Notes: generated by a model from the sequence alone, not told the origin. A DNA stretch of 64,000 nucleotides from Symsagittifera roscoffensis (GCF_963678635.1 NC_087068.1:56638467-56702466), one strand, 5' to 3'. Shown: positions 40,101-43,211, numbered from the stretch's first letter. Numbers and translations are program-made.

Positions 40101-41886
40101 AGCTACTCAAGTGTGAGTAACTCTTCAAAATAACCGAACTAAAACAAAAAGCTTTTGTGAAAACAACTAACTAAAATCATTATTAAAAAATATTAAACTA
40201 ATAAAAGTTTTATAAAATGTAAAATCACATGATGCAATACATAGATCAGAATACAACACCAAGGACGAACATCAAAAGACAAAACGACCCCACCACACTC
40301 GAGAGAGAATGACCAACTACAATCAATATGCCGCTCACAATCACAACTCAAAGGATTTAGAGTACGACTTGACCTCGCAGAAAAGGACTTCATTGAACTA
40401 GACCAATGACCACCTCGATGACCCAAGTGTACGTACAGATCCGAGTAACCAGGCATCCCCTCCACGCACAATCTCCACGCCATTCCCAAGCTAGATCAGA
40501 CACAAAAGAAGTTCTCCCCGAAGAACAGAAAAACCTGACATAGCCAACCATTCTGAAATCAGAATTGATTTTGTTGCAGAGACTCAGTCGTTGTCACAAG
40601 AAGAACACAACGTCTTATGTCCCTAACTCCAGCTTCCTGAAACTTCTTTAACAAAGAAGAAGCGGAAGAAAATTATGATGTTCACCAAATACCAACGTCC
40701 ATCATCCATCCTTGAATTACAGAAGAACTGTTCTAAAAAACTCTGTAAAACCCGGATGGGTGGAACCTGATCTAAACTATATTTTATGATTGGATAAATT
40801 AAATGTTTTACCAATGTAAAGTATTTAATATTAACCAATCACGATCCATCTAACTAACAACCCACTTATTTGTAAGTGCTGAAGTTACTTGTAATTTCAG
40901 CACCAGAGAGATTTGAATTTAACTTAGAAATTAGTTGGACTCTCCCGAGCACTTCAGCAGCCGCAATAAACCAGTATACCCTAGATCTATTGAGCCTAGC
41001 AGAGACTAGTTAAACAACCTGAGACTAGATAGTATAAGAGTAAGACTAGGATCGGTATTAGACTAAGAAGTTGCACGAATCTATCCGGCCGAAAATAAGA
41101 TAGCGTGACGAGCAGACGGTGTACCCTATCCGAAATTACTCTATGAGTTAACCAACTCGGTCCTAACTCAAAATGCTTTAATTACTACAAATGTGCATTC
41201 ATACATATTGATGCATTTATGAATGCAGTTAGGTATATATACACCTTTTTGACTTCTATTGAATTTCATCTGCTTAAAGTGACTTAGATAACACTCTCCA
41301 AATACGAACGTGGCGCGAAAAAACGTGAACGATTTCCAGTTTAGAAAGTGGAATTTAGTTTTTAGATTTCCAGCTGAATAAAAACTTTACCTGTTGATCC
41401 AGTTTTCTCTAGTTGGGTTAATGTTATCAAGAAAGGGTCAATCATAAATTGTCCACAATTTCAAAGAGCTTTAATTCCATCTAATTTTTCTTCGAAATTC
41501 AAAAGTTGAAGGTTTTTCACGAAACAAGTCAATTTTTTCGTTTCCTTGCGTTTTTTAATTTTTTCCAACAGTCAGTTGGCTATGTTTTTAGATCCAAGTC
41601 AAACGCATGAGCATATAGCTAATTTATCACTTTTTGTTTTGTATAAAAATATGTTGTTTTTAATGTTTAGGAAGAAAATGCGTATCAGCGGAAACAGATT
41701 AGCGATCTAGAAAGGAGTGGCGGCAAAGGAGGTGGCGACATCTCAGCCGGCGGAGGGTTGTCTGGAAGTCAGAAATCGATGGCCGGATCAGTGCAGCGAA
41801 TGATCTTCCTAATTGCAGTTCTATTCGCTGGAATGATGATGGGACAATACATGGCCAACACTAAGTCTCAGCAGTCGAGACACTGA
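10102..41886 (+). CDS. VAP: VAP-family ER membrane protein (VAPA/VAPB homolog), five coding exons
   Basis: Joining 10102-10171, 12411-12563, 16882-16991, 17652-17933 and 41671-41886 keeps one frame with GT..AG borders and gives 276 aa. VAPs are tail-anchored ER proteins whose MSP domain binds FFAT motifs of lipid-transfer and tethering proteins at membrane contact sites. The MSP domain spans residues about 10-125, with LQPPEELVFKG, FKVKTTTPKKFSVKPN and HKFMVQ (the K and M used for FFAT binding). A linker, a coiled coil (EDFRQLEADISNLRSENSQLK and the start of exon 5) and a C-terminal membrane span (MIFLIAVLFAGMMMGQYM) follow. Human VAPs are about 245 aa. Intron 4 is 23.7 kb because it hosts a giant LTR element. 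The ATG at 10102 gives an N-terminus that aligns with the family. Confidence 0.93.
10172..12410 (+). other. VAP intron 1
   Basis: T-rich intron. It holds one copy of the dispersed repeat family A (11240-11640) and no credible exon. Confidence 0.7.
11240..11640 (+). repeat. Dispersed repeat family A, copy 1
   Basis: Shares with other copies, in order: a T-run with CAGGAAAAAGTC, a block near CAGTTCA.TTTCATTGG, AACTCCATTATCGAACA, a block near TAGTTTCGAAGGTGGA, and a tail near TTGATCAAGTTTTATCAAAT. Same orientation as the VAP gene. Confidence 0.6.
12411..12563 (+). CDS. VAP: VAP exon 2 (MSP domain)
   Basis: Acceptor TTTGTAG|GCCCC. Encodes PFNDYVSQKLKIENTGDSPM and FKVKTTTPKKFSVKPN, the core of the MSP beta-sandwich. 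Donor is A|GTCAGT, phase 1. Confidence 0.9.
13755..13935 (+). repeat. Dispersed repeat family A, copy 2 (partial)
   Basis: Contains GCGCGGTTTGACTTCGATTT, CACTTCCTTTATTTAAAGAA and AGTCCACTATTGAACACAAA, matching the middle of the family. Confidence 0.6.
14121..14188 (+). repeat. tRNA-like relic (SINE head or tRNA pseudogene)
   Basis: TAGCGTAGAGGTAGAG resembles a pol III box A, and GGGTTCGAACTTAG resembles box B and a T-arm. The acceptor ends GACCTGT and CAGGGTC pair at five of seven positions. The anticodon arm is not convincing, so a working tRNA is unlikely. Confidence 0.4.
14868..14920 (+). repeat. tRNA-like relic, box B only
   Basis: ATGGCCTAAGATCTGGGTTC followed by GAGTCGTGG looks like the 3' half of a tRNA-derived SINE, next to a T-run. 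No box A is recognisable. Confidence 0.25.
16882..16991 (+). CDS. VAP: VAP exon 3 (MSP domain, FFAT-binding strand)
   Basis: Acceptor GTTTAG|TATG. Encodes SFTYDPNDKARHKFMVQVVS; the KFM segment is the conserved FFAT-contact site. Donor is ATG|GTCAGT, phase 0. Confidence 0.9.
16992..17651 (+). other. VAP intron 3, with a palindromic MITE
   Basis: 660-bp intron; roughly a third is the inverted-repeat element at 17129-17329. Confidence 0.7.
17129..17329. mobile_element. Palindromic MITE-like element
   Basis: The left arm begins CAGTATTCAGAAAACCGCG and the reverse complement of the right arm begins CAGTATTTAGACAACCGCG. The arms match for about 75 bp with few mismatches, around a short AT-rich centre, so the RNA or single strand would fold into one long hairpin. 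No coding capacity. I could not identify a target-site duplication. Confidence 0.7.
17652..17933 (+). CDS. VAP: VAP exon 4 (linker and coiled coil)
   Basis: Acceptor GGTGTAG|ATCAAA. Encodes the end of the MSP domain (NNPTKLKESKLKVATVPS), a P/S/G-rich linker, and a heptad-like segment. Donor is AAA|GTAAGT, phase 0. Confidence 0.9.
19444..19497. repeat. Perfect 12-bp inverted repeat
   Basis: CTGTGAGATGAA is followed about 30 bp later by TTCATCTCACAG, forming a strong stem. Confidence 0.7.
20309..20460 (+). repeat. Two related tRNA-like units
   Basis: GCGACCGTGGCGCAGATGCG and GCGGTCGTGGAGCAGATGTG, each followed by GA.TACTCCT.ATCG, lie about 100 bp apart. The first part resembles a pol III box A; no good box B is seen. 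Confidence 0.4.
22180..22248 (+). repeat. Dispersed repeat family A, copy 3, 5' part split by the LTR insertion
   Basis: Contains GAACGTAGTGAAGACTTAAA, TAGGTCTTGGTGATTTT and CCAGGAAAAAGTCTTTAAAT, after which the LTR begins. The 3' part of the family resumes beyond the other LTR. Confidence 0.55.
22245..22248. repeat. 4-bp target-site duplication (left)
   Basis: AAAT before the 5' LTR; the same four bases follow the 3' LTR at 41171-41174. Four bases is within the range for Ty3/gypsy integrases. Confidence 0.75.
22249..22658 (+). repeat. 5' LTR
   Basis: Direct repeat of 40761-41170. Contains an AATAAA at 22453-22458 and TATA-like AT-rich sequence around 22268-22320; these could serve as polyadenylation signal and promoter, but the R region cannot be placed from sequence alone. 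Confidence 0.95.
22661..22678 (+). promoter_or_regulatory. Candidate primer binding site
   Basis: TGGTGCGACCATAAGTCT begins two bases after the 5' LTR. The leading TGG complements a tRNA CCA end, as in most gypsy elements. I could not assign the tRNA. Confidence 0.6.
22747..22980 (+). CDS. Small leader ORF of the LTR element (77 aa)
   Basis: Starts with ATG 88 bases after the 5' LTR. The product is basic and Arg-rich (ELPGIGRRPRTRDDIRQS) with no recognised domain. It is the first ORF on a full-length transcript, so it could be a regulatory upstream ORF or the first exon of a spliced accessory protein. Its reality is unproven. Confidence 0.35.
   Translation: MLYDNNLIEMSLRLNRSEPIFRTITELPGIGRRPRTRDDIRQSRNLPYSYMIVRQKPEQTFIFRILLAMNLDFHLQT
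23310..23394 (+). repeat. Two-copy hairpin repeat in the element leader
   Basis: GATCATCAAGGCTTATCCTT followed by GGATC occurs at 23310-23334 and again at 23370-23394, exactly 60 bp apart. Each copy folds as CAAGG-CTTAT-CCTTG. Such structures in a retroelement leader may act in RNA packaging or dimerisation; this is inference. Confidence 0.65.
23453..23812 (+). repeat. Three imperfect leader repeats
   Basis: TCGATTCACTACCCAACCCT (23453), TCGATTTACTATTCTCCAAC plus CCT (23671) and TCGATATACTTTTCTCTCCA plus ACCCT (23784) share a TCGATwyAC...CCAACCCT core in the untranslated leader. Confidence 0.5.
23913..24380 (+). CDS. Pre-gag basic ORF (155 aa) overlapping gag-pol
   Basis: ATG-started ORF whose last 26 bases overlap the gag-pol start in another frame. 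The protein is very basic in the middle (TKRQTLKRKIITKQRQITRK) with an acidic patch (SDSETTSNS) before a second basic cluster (KRGKRRIKKQYKHKP), suggesting RNA binding or nuclear localisation. No family was recognised. Its codon use is A-rich like gag-pol, which supports coding. How gag-pol would be translated downstream (reinitiation, leaky scanning or splicing) is open. Confidence 0.6.
   Translation: MSFKNLGNKQTIVLHNCEIDNKKYDLVITPHTQTVGYIRTKRQTLKRKIITKQRQITRKRFSKNRNAFSESETNSLDELYKLKESIDKNYPLHDQLYFSDSETTSNSSKRGKRRIKKQYKHKPVHLYNWNQPIRHIDNYILTVIERKNELNAHSR
24355..32577 (+). CDS. gag-pol: Gag-Pol polyprotein of the LTR element (2,740 aa)
   Basis: One uninterrupted frame. Residues 1-590: novel N-terminal region, Q/N/T-rich after about 280. 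About 595-820: retrotransposon Gag core. About 842-855: CCHC knuckle CNYCRRYGHSISEC, then an N/R/S-rich basic region to about 1085. About 1226: aspartic protease LIDSGAES. About 1550-1860: reverse transcriptase with LDARYLNS and the YLDD box near 1737. About 1880-2010: RNase H starting CDASNFGIGAAL. About 2248-2290: HHCC zinc finger of integrase. DDE residues lie in VDAFTHY (2340), TDNGTEF (2379) and GLVEGMN (about 2415). About 2565-2620: C-terminal GPY/F-type module (KGPYQI). All catalytic motifs look intact. No gag-pol frameshift or stop separates the parts, so Gag excess would need another mechanism. Confidence 0.95.
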   Translation: MSSTHTPGEESPDDDEIFPFIVDADTDRGQHIFCQNLLVNLFEPGISPCKTEFPDVKIKKQIIDHYLKDICNITQQYGIYSIEFTSPNHNNRKYTIQTDDLDLEFSKVFSEYIKSIQYHNSQRANSIFTNEVFAIIYSYISILENEIPITNVSPTETSKHLRVRHEITLLSSYLNIIKENFTKDDVSQHTKHDLQKILAWFIIDYFTHNIDLIAQARKNFRPQNSNDDTAITEQSDYVWDPEWSHPAFISFPQSISSQAISTISYIRDYVKVIPLTIDATPLNYNTFLPDTQNNSLNSTVIHNENLNGTRNLTQQDIQTPSHFINEEIVHTTTTQQSISPIRPNLTTPRNTNPSQTQVTLQSTVKPSVAPKYSHMDYQTYRPMTIPSKTRKTFTRNNFADHNYNYTHPSKTYNQPQRNFNQYTRSRNWDNPMTQPNSINFQTNPPQDHSENYPFFQQNKNKKQTSYQMDYLSSDDDFLQPDIFAPNTQEYRRQGIQRTRTNHRNFSPQPIDAQHQQPIQQQNLIITQSFQPIQQQNPMTAHSYQASQMQNEIPLPYYLQQHEITRNQLSNFSQMPNAAESLQMTMNPYLMGGSSITSNKPLMVFTGTDPEYSVEDYLNAVTANLILNIGPEPINTPLHQNWIHRRTALIQTTLDGAAQKWFSVLPLEIKSNWKRFTQEFSKMFDSERNKQQQRVLCNEIRRLPNETIKQIAVRIETLVRKAYSLNTHDYKNTKMTEILMMTLTPQLRKIAIKKRASHPSSIREPDLDFRKLVDKLEQAEITMKLEETENLKLQYVNRIETTPTNINNIQESETDLVEKITEILNIYEKNPNFKGKPSFKKWCNYCRRYGHSISECRQKQQDNQNKPQKYKEPNKSFYQYMKKDQNLPNKTVHSNNSSGKPLPNNTNYTRNQSPYNSSYRGRSPERRNTNNSSQNHYNRPNSRNNYSRSNSNTQRFVSRSNSQSRNNYYPNNQSRNSSYNRNRNYSYNRNRSYSNNRNQNYPNNQSRNNSYNRSNYNRPNNNYQNRSRNNSQNRHPSYNNRYRNYSQSPHRNNNNYNNSNNRHRSSTPKHQRQINQVQSNPETTSDPPGIDDTVTDTLQLNQINCTSSDSESDTENTLSINMIKVENDYESVIYEQPFPSHIYENQSEFLQNYYTTPINSTPTTQETNEINTTDQTNKNTKTKCLNTNHIYQNIQKEQPKEKIWTIPFLLESPRNKEFQPPDLEIDFLIDSGAESNIINIPTWNEIKTLHPKLTPLETSSKLATAQGSTLINYGKIQLFLLPTRTMEQSKILNKPFKQIFHITDIKYNIIGIPFISKYIPTINILNSKILIKDKYTKTKETSLTFFQRLNKQPPFFSKFYPIFNQQRKHLKPLSGNIYNFSIKQVHQYDKEQNKQKFYMSEFEFKPIHKFFKITISSIKYLKNSNSDIISLHVYNNTPYQVTLPLGLLGYCETNATISPIHEKAYRVNNILQLLDICQSTILNEELSINNIISNENRNTDYFTKTPYFKPTFNISNYTEDQQKFLTMFNFQHSQITQDEFEKLAKQLIKYSSVYATSKFDVGKISSSLHLPLKPDAVFKKQRASKVPIHLHDKVNRLLDILEQYNIISPVNKEEQPKGNTFINPVIILAKGESLKIVLDARYLNSLIDESKCNWPIEPIQVILTKINGKYFTTADMNSAYNQMPLDEQSRRLTQFVIGNQQYEFNRLFYGISIGPAAFSAFMSKIFRPLILKKNAITYLDDVFMQSQTKDEMFNVLEKYHQILQNENLKAAPDKSHFFLTRVKFLGHNIERKTITPLKSRIDAIQKLQPPTNKKKIQEFLGMLNFLSKYVYKMQLYLRPFYNILRQQNNFEWNIEHQTRFEEIKKLLTEQISNTIPDSNQPFYAMCDASNFGIGAALLQSHNGTNKMNLISANSRLFTQAELRLSTLMRECTAIIYTLTEYEFLILGSKHPTVLFTDHKPIIFLFTQKSNPNHRVYRFQLILMKFPNLHIVWTAGKNLALPDTLSRNTPPELLTRKTTVEIPKNIKFYLAENETSPRLECKYAVKTDIEQSQINNLQHFPLYLDCQNNHYEVDLLGTSTFKPIPYSQWIKNNTQQKRTKQHPPKKDHFPLIEKEDLTDKINLSGPQTNDSKYTINQVFDLHDPLDTIPLSKFEIENIFLPPTETITISTLKQYQNLDPIIRQLKSWHKYKTKPIKADSTILGNKTLLRYFRKFNNTTINENTDLLEYNLNESTVPCLPLSMILIAFNISHTQNIKGHSGSEKTYSNFIQNFYFPNAPIWIKVLCNDCIVCQLNKPYPNQKQIAQKQDFKGQSLYFNHRISFDTKGPISPSSEGNSYIMVIVDAFTHYVALNPVPHCNAYYAYTTLYEHWIAKFGLPEILVTDNGTEFINNEIITLCHLYNIKHKPRTSHAPWTNGLVEGMNRSLQEYLRCIINGNDTKYTEWSADVKLFPLAYNSQITTTLGMSPYEMVFNQKPRKPIMFTANSHKNAQGYCQPNKDSICYNLPLHTHDEDHFHHPQILKLASGTHTEWILNRDKKHNEIYQKITKKLLQRQNINEQINSRFTPASELKIGTFVLIPNFNTQKGISKKLQPLRKGPYQIIARPTDVTYKITDSNKKEIVQHRNNLLPYYPKEYALRELTQLYSFTGLKIIQNEPHLKNTEQNDNPTENQNTKPIATKINTQNHKESPKQRKNRKMTEQIIPQEQIDKSENRKTTRLRNQPRKNYKIFIPQSKILKKVEFQK
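32578..33402 (+). other. Non-coding stretch between pol and the env region
   Basis: No open frame above 60 codons on the + strand. CTTGAAACCTTT occurs twice (near 32600 and 33237). CCACAG|GTACG near 33375 could be a splice acceptor for a subgenomic mRNA. Confidence 0.5.
33403..33591 (+). CDS. Small double-membrane-span ORF (62 aa)
   Basis: ATG-started. Two hydrophobic segments (IFLLFVIFITFLSSLILTI and FTFALATILLILFL) are separated by a short CKCIKKA hinge; the tail is basic. It looks like a small membrane protein of the hairpin or viroporin type, but no family is recognised. It lies about 25 bases downstream of a candidate splice acceptor and just before the methionine-free frame. Confidence 0.45.
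   Translation: MIRTIFSRTDIFLLFVIFITFLSSLILTICKCIKKAIFTFALATILLILFLEEYYNKHKPSH
33597..34733 (+). CDS. 378-codon open frame without any methionine codon
   Basis: The frame opens after TAA (33594-33596) and runs to TAA at 34731-34733 with no ATG anywhere. The first 200 or so residues are P/S/T/Q-rich (TPPSTTQNPQTSTR, STSSLPSDYLGSTP). The C-terminal half looks folded (RLDWNTFTAPPPLF, LHNWALNRLQYRQD, QLKFEITVKLNN). Its end overlaps the env start by 13 bases in another frame. Without an ATG it must be reached by splicing from an upstream start, by frameshifting, or by a non-AUG codon. Length, composition and the A-rich codon style shared with gag-pol argue it is translated. Confidence 0.65.
   Translation, partial: QFKNPSKIATQQSQNQSSPTSSQDNQTPPSTTQNPQTSTRISFQDNPYTFEERHARLSEPLEPVQRQAPLSEPTYNLYPTLPQELSRIRNSSQNQNTVEINRQIIHPRRNRNLQTPRVHFDIPQSPSQNTPENPIGILPETPTLLSQRSTSSLPSDYLGSTPTSEQIRENPFNPTNQTSRFPYWTTHSFTQGEPNLVNDPIDISTDTTTSSSLPETLSLPSTPSISQFSPPPFNLNFPNNLDAKYREQSSINIPLRLDWNTFTAPPPLFGQHQESNRLHNWALNRLQYRQDIHNDIRDHNIQILQQNSLQLKFEITVKLNNITQHPYPLNQPNITAQSLPPPFITTEVIYKYDRYTKNTIGYITFYNPYSGLSYTCIF
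34721..36730 (+). CDS. env: Env-like glycoprotein ORF (669 aa), membrane anchor missing from this frame
   Basis: Begins with a signal peptide (LLIFLQLLFLVIS, residues about 5-17). The ectodomain has many Cys and several N-x-S/T sites. The C-terminal third resembles envelope proteins of errantivirus-like elements and, by my recollection of the pattern, mononegavirus or chuvirus-type glycoproteins: an LxxLCELERT helix, AGYLLSGNRS, a WFYTC segment, then CYKRIPIFY. The frame ends just after an (AT)n tract at 36717-36726 without a transmembrane segment. The hydrophobic segment expected there continues in the adjacent frame, so this copy may be frameshifted or the join may be made by another route. 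Confidence 0.75.
   Translation: MYILKLLIFLQLLFLVISNQNINPSPRTGPQDLLVTHYDCEENEQKTLHKYAINQVSQCETEPQAIETTDVIATLYSKARATTVTGYKFTATFSEKKVHCSQVSNGNKNRLDHESFYQSNIERLLHLNPDDCKNELLRLNITQNKNSQRKLVNFQVFPDSVHQSQLERHQGHIKLDEKYPYNGAHGRLTYDLHDKHWIPHIGINDPSNCKADTKNKGYQEIMFFDWKIQLEKIQLTRDLSDNTMIYQGIRLPCKNDQGYCDPTTRTQATIVWFPEDTCTTFQVAKIHARMIKFHEKYFIQSIPYEQVHPSRKLSSNFRNIDNIENKLTRFQIYQETELACKYRNPLHRTQYSEILVEYEKGFDMTTGKVKIDPYATGHPLNEGTSYIPVNFEKSNGQPGGHLKPHDTRSTRLQELSLMNTTYFGNIHYDIHLDMKLDYTISRIFQEMSLSELETLHHLCELERTQILQSLALAVLKIPYAGYLLSGNRSNFLDYEGNILWFYTCTKKVSPLYVFEDKRCYKRIPIFYKNKVHFVDTLSRRTYFWDTAVPCGSENSHNVVQLNPDENKYYLLTPYPTLMQSLKKFSPESIRAIARNPNIDLQSIGIYSKSDIQHHIRTQQFQELLTQMDTIQRQSIDQNLRKLAETAGFADIYTQDYSGYFKDIKDNIYI
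36718..37341 (+). CDS. Env membrane-anchor/tail frame with a PTAP motif
   Basis: This frame opens at 36718 inside the AT tract, overlaps the end of the env ORF by 13 bases, and has no ATG until 36796. It contains hydrophobic segments (MFNFIGFLFSLL and ILFAGFFGIFSTSI) followed by a P-rich tail. Codons 37102-37113 spell P-T-A-P, the TSG101-binding late-domain motif, followed by QLPPLP. The simplest reading is the C-terminal anchor and cytoplasmic tail of Env displaced by a frameshift; an independent accessory membrane protein started at the ATG at 36862 is the alternative. Confidence 0.6.
   Translation, partial: YIYLNGEKYRPQDISPINIFSFVTLKNEILDFLGWPYYILEKLTILYAMFNFIGFLFSLLKGIYNTCAIHTQVNRQASVARILFAGFFGIFSTSINKILLDAQIKEYNTKIATRQNTYDEEHNNVDITPTAPQLPPLPNNHPLSLVPRNFRNLAITHNPNFRLTTSQSPIQHIMTHQSQDDNTYEQIIEQPHTTAFQSQNNHFFSPR
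37102..37113 (+). other. PTAP late-domain-like motif
   Basis: P-T-A-P encoded in the tail of the membrane-anchor frame. In retroviruses P(T/S)AP recruits ESCRT-I for budding, usually from Gag rather than an Env tail. Confidence 0.5.
37338..39143 (+). CDS. 601-aa accessory ORF of unknown function
   Basis: Its ATG overlaps the TGA of the preceding frame (ATGA at 37338-37341), a layout used for termination-reinitiation. Residues 1-200 are P/S/T/N-rich and probably disordered. Residues about 200-600 look globular, with aromatic-rich segments (FVDEYVLMPTLSWTSYYHF, FSLTFHFLAPHERDLHCSHD, LHGILRNYDPITQMYIFC) and a final helical region (LQLLWPLLQTKNIIRILAKL). No domain was recognised. Position 3' of env matches accessory genes of complex retroviruses. 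Confidence 0.65.
   Translation: MSRQLGSLHRSNSHPTNLTSPIPIIPLFAFPPPDFTSSNVTSGMNSDTNSHISVLYSISQLNNPNIETPDEFADSEPSPSNNFHNSSNFSQPPFQPILSNNPDPITPTPSYASQVTPTYSSYHSDQPSHSPDTPRISPELDNFITLQQQPYHLNTPTINQISSTINSSNPPTPTPSSNYTESLAPSSTSTESSLNTNRAYRTFKRKFPNHPFPAKPGTAREYINHPKHTNTKEFLAITLPSFPQYTLNTPHDTNETRNFVDEYVLMPTLSWTSYYHFTNPLCLPLSNTHIDIERNTDMLYRLTTPLTARQFTYVGYKKSLKTHTAPRANEYTLEYYDHNIIRANQDQFLDDDRFANPQITEKFFIKTPYVFTLNIFDRKFDHIISEALTDTQAYESFKERFQIFSLTFHFLAPHERDLHCSHDIMLRTKQTHTYSYYRFIQNHFDLHTPSRQPHHRFQFINSKYTSPFFLNFTYCIKDTNLHGILRNYDPITQMYIFCPITKTFNAEESRPFLIPHEFVQPIEIPILEFIHNTKFNHKLYNLIQNTPYEFAVGTEELTTIKALQLLWPLLQTKNIIRILAKLLTTSELIHDIFPHGFFPDD
39147..39224 (+). other. Candidate 78-bp intron right after the 601-aa ORF
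   Basis: The ORF stop TAA (39141-39143) is followed by CAG|GTAAGTATG, a near-perfect splice donor. CTAACTAAT near 39170 could serve as a branch site, and TTTTCTTTAG ends at 39224 as acceptor. Confidence 0.5.
39225..40760 (+). other. 3' non-coding part of the LTR element
   Basis: About 1.5 kb with no credible ORF. It holds four GCAGTAAAT motifs (39356, 39389, 39442, 39464) and two GGCCTAACCCACC copies (about 40002-40060), the first within a CCTGG...CCAGG hairpin. Regulatory or packaging roles are possible. Confidence 0.55.
39356..39472 (+). repeat. Four GCAGTAAAT motifs
   Basis: Nine-base motif repeated four times in 117 bp; two copies sit in a longer shared context (AAAATT.CCCC.......AGCAGTAAAT). 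Confidence 0.6.
40761..41170 (+). repeat. 3' LTR
   Basis: Same 410-bp sequence as the 5' LTR. The bases just upstream (AAAACCCGGATGGG) are only weakly purine-rich; a stronger purine tract lies about 95 bp further upstream (40660-40677), so the polypurine tract is not certain. Confidence 0.95.
41171..41174. repeat. 4-bp target-site duplication (right)
   Basis: AAAT directly after the 3' LTR, matching the left copy. Confidence 0.75.
41275..41600 (+). repeat. Dispersed repeat family A, copy 3, 3' part
   Basis: Contains AGTTTAGAAAGTGGAATTTA, TTGATCCAGTTTTCTCTAGT and TTGGGTTAATGTTATCAAG, the 3' blocks of the family. Confidence 0.55.
41671..41886 (+). CDS. VAP: VAP exon 5 (coiled-coil end and tail anchor)
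   Basis: Acceptor AATGTTTAG|GAAGAA. Encodes 71 residues ending in a hydrophobic span of about 20 residues and a short luminal tail (TKSQQSRH), then TGA. Confidence 0.92.
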   Translation, partial: EENAYQRKQISDLERSGGKGGGDISAGGGLSGSQKSMAGSVQRMIFLIAVLFAGMMMGQYMANTKSQQSRH

Positions 41887-43000
41887 TCCTTGAATCATTT
41901 TTTGCCTATCTTCACAGCACTTTTATGACCCTCCCCCCACCCCTTCCCGCCCCTCCTTTTCGCCCCATTCTTTATTCGTTTCTTCATCTGCACTTGGCCG
42001 AGTTCTGTTGGATGCAACAACTGGATTGGACTGTTTTCTAACTTGTCTTCAGTGAAAGAGGAACCACACGTCTTGCATTATTTATAACAGTCACCTTCAT
42101 ATTACTAGCTAATCTCGCTTTGAACCGGTTTTGTTATCTTGATTGAATGAATACTATTCTGGGCTTGGTGGTAAAGTAATGGTGAAACAGTTATTTAAAC
42201 TAAATTTAATTTATTGCGAATTTAAATACTAGCAATATTAATAGTCTAAATTAAGGTGTAAATTTTGTTTACGAGCTACCTCTGAATTAGTTCTGGTTAT
42301 AATAATAGTTAATATTTATAATCTTTATTTATAATAGCGCCCTGACTGAGCAAATGTTGGCTGTCACCAACAGTTTATATCTATAGACCAATTGTTTTTG
42401 CAGGTTTAGCTCTTGAGTTGATGACTTCACTTCTATTTTGATTCTGCCATGAATGAAGCGCATGACTAGATTATTAATTGGATGAAATTTGATGACTTAA
42501 TTAATAATTTATTAATTAATGTTTCTATTCAGATTATTTGCGAACCTCGCACGAAATGTTAGTCCTGAACAATTTCTTTCAATTTTTTCATTATAAGGTT
42601 TCGATTTGAATTTATTCTCGTGTAAATGCCTGAGTGACTTTTTTTTAGCTAAAAACGAGGCTTATAGACATAAAAGTTGCTCTTTAGAGCTAAAGTCATA
42701 CGAATTGTTAGATCCTTGCACTCTATCAACTTTAACTTTTTTGTTTTAAATGTCGATGAACATAATGAAGACTCTTTTATAGGTCGTGATGATTTTTTTG
42801 TTTTTTTTTCAAGAAAAAGTCTTAAAATTTGTTCAGGATCAATTTTGATTTTTCGCGGTTTGAGTTCTGATTTCTTAATTTCAGTTCATTTCCTTTGTCA
42901 AAAGAAGGCTAACTCCACTATCGAACACAAAATTGTAATCGAGTCGAAGAAAGACAAGAGGAGTCCATCCGAACTTGATGTTTCAGATTTGGGCTATGAA
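41887..43000 (+). other. VAP 3' UTR and VAP-CCS intergenic region
   Basis: Begins with a C/T-rich 3' UTR. No clear AATAAA was found close to the stop. The second half contains repeat family A copy 4 directly upstream of CCS. Confidence 0.5.
42755..42965 (+). repeat. Dispersed repeat family A, copy 4, just upstream of CCS
   Basis: Contains GATGAACATAATGAAGACTC, TTTCAAGAAAAAGTCTTAAA, TTTCGCGGTTTGAGTTCTGA and CTCCACTATCGAACACAAA. It ends about 40 bp before the CCS start codon, so it may contribute promoter or 5' UTR sequence. Confidence 0.65.
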
Positions 43001-43211
43001 ATGGCGTGCAATAAATTCGAGTCATTTTTGATTCCTTACGAGTTTGCAGTTCAAATGACATGTGAAAAATGTGTGACCAAAATAAACGATATCCTAAATG
43101 AAGCGCCAGAAGTTGTGATGGCTGGAGATGGTGTTATAGATAATATATCTGTCGAGCAGTTAAGCATTGATCTCTCGTCGCAGACTGTTAGCTGCCGAAC
43201 AAACATACCTG
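43001..43211 (+). CDS. CCS: CCS exon 1 (Atx1-like domain)
   Basis: Contains FAVQMTCEKCVTKINDIL. Donor G|GTACGC, phase 1. A TTTCAG at 42981-42986 could be an acceptor for an upstream non-coding exon. Confidence 0.85.

Larger units (their letters stand above)
22249..41170 (+). mobile_element. Giant retrovirus-like Ty3/gypsy LTR element, 18.9 kb
   Basis: Bounded by two 410-bp LTRs (22249-22658, 40761-41170) that start TGG and end TCA and that I could not tell apart by eye. The 4-bp sequence AAAT flanks both ends (22245-22248, 41171-41174) as target duplication. The internal part encodes a 2,740-aa Gag-Pol with the order gag, protease, RT, RNase H, integrase, typical of Ty3/gypsy and retroviruses. 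An env-like ORF and at least five further open frames follow or precede. Typical gypsy elements are 5-12 kb. Intact gag-pol and matching LTRs indicate a very young insertion. The sense strand is A-rich and G-poor, unlike the T-rich host intron around it. Confidence 0.95.
17934..41670 (+). other. VAP intron 4 containing the giant LTR element
   Basis: The first 4.3 kb (17934-22248) is T-rich host sequence with several short repeats and no credible exon. The LTR element fills 22249-41170. The last 500 bp carry the 3' part of a family-A repeat. Confidence 0.8.

Noticed and set aside
40193-40489. 98-aa minus-strand ORF in the LTR element 3' region
   Set aside because: No motif, and opposite to the element's coding strand.
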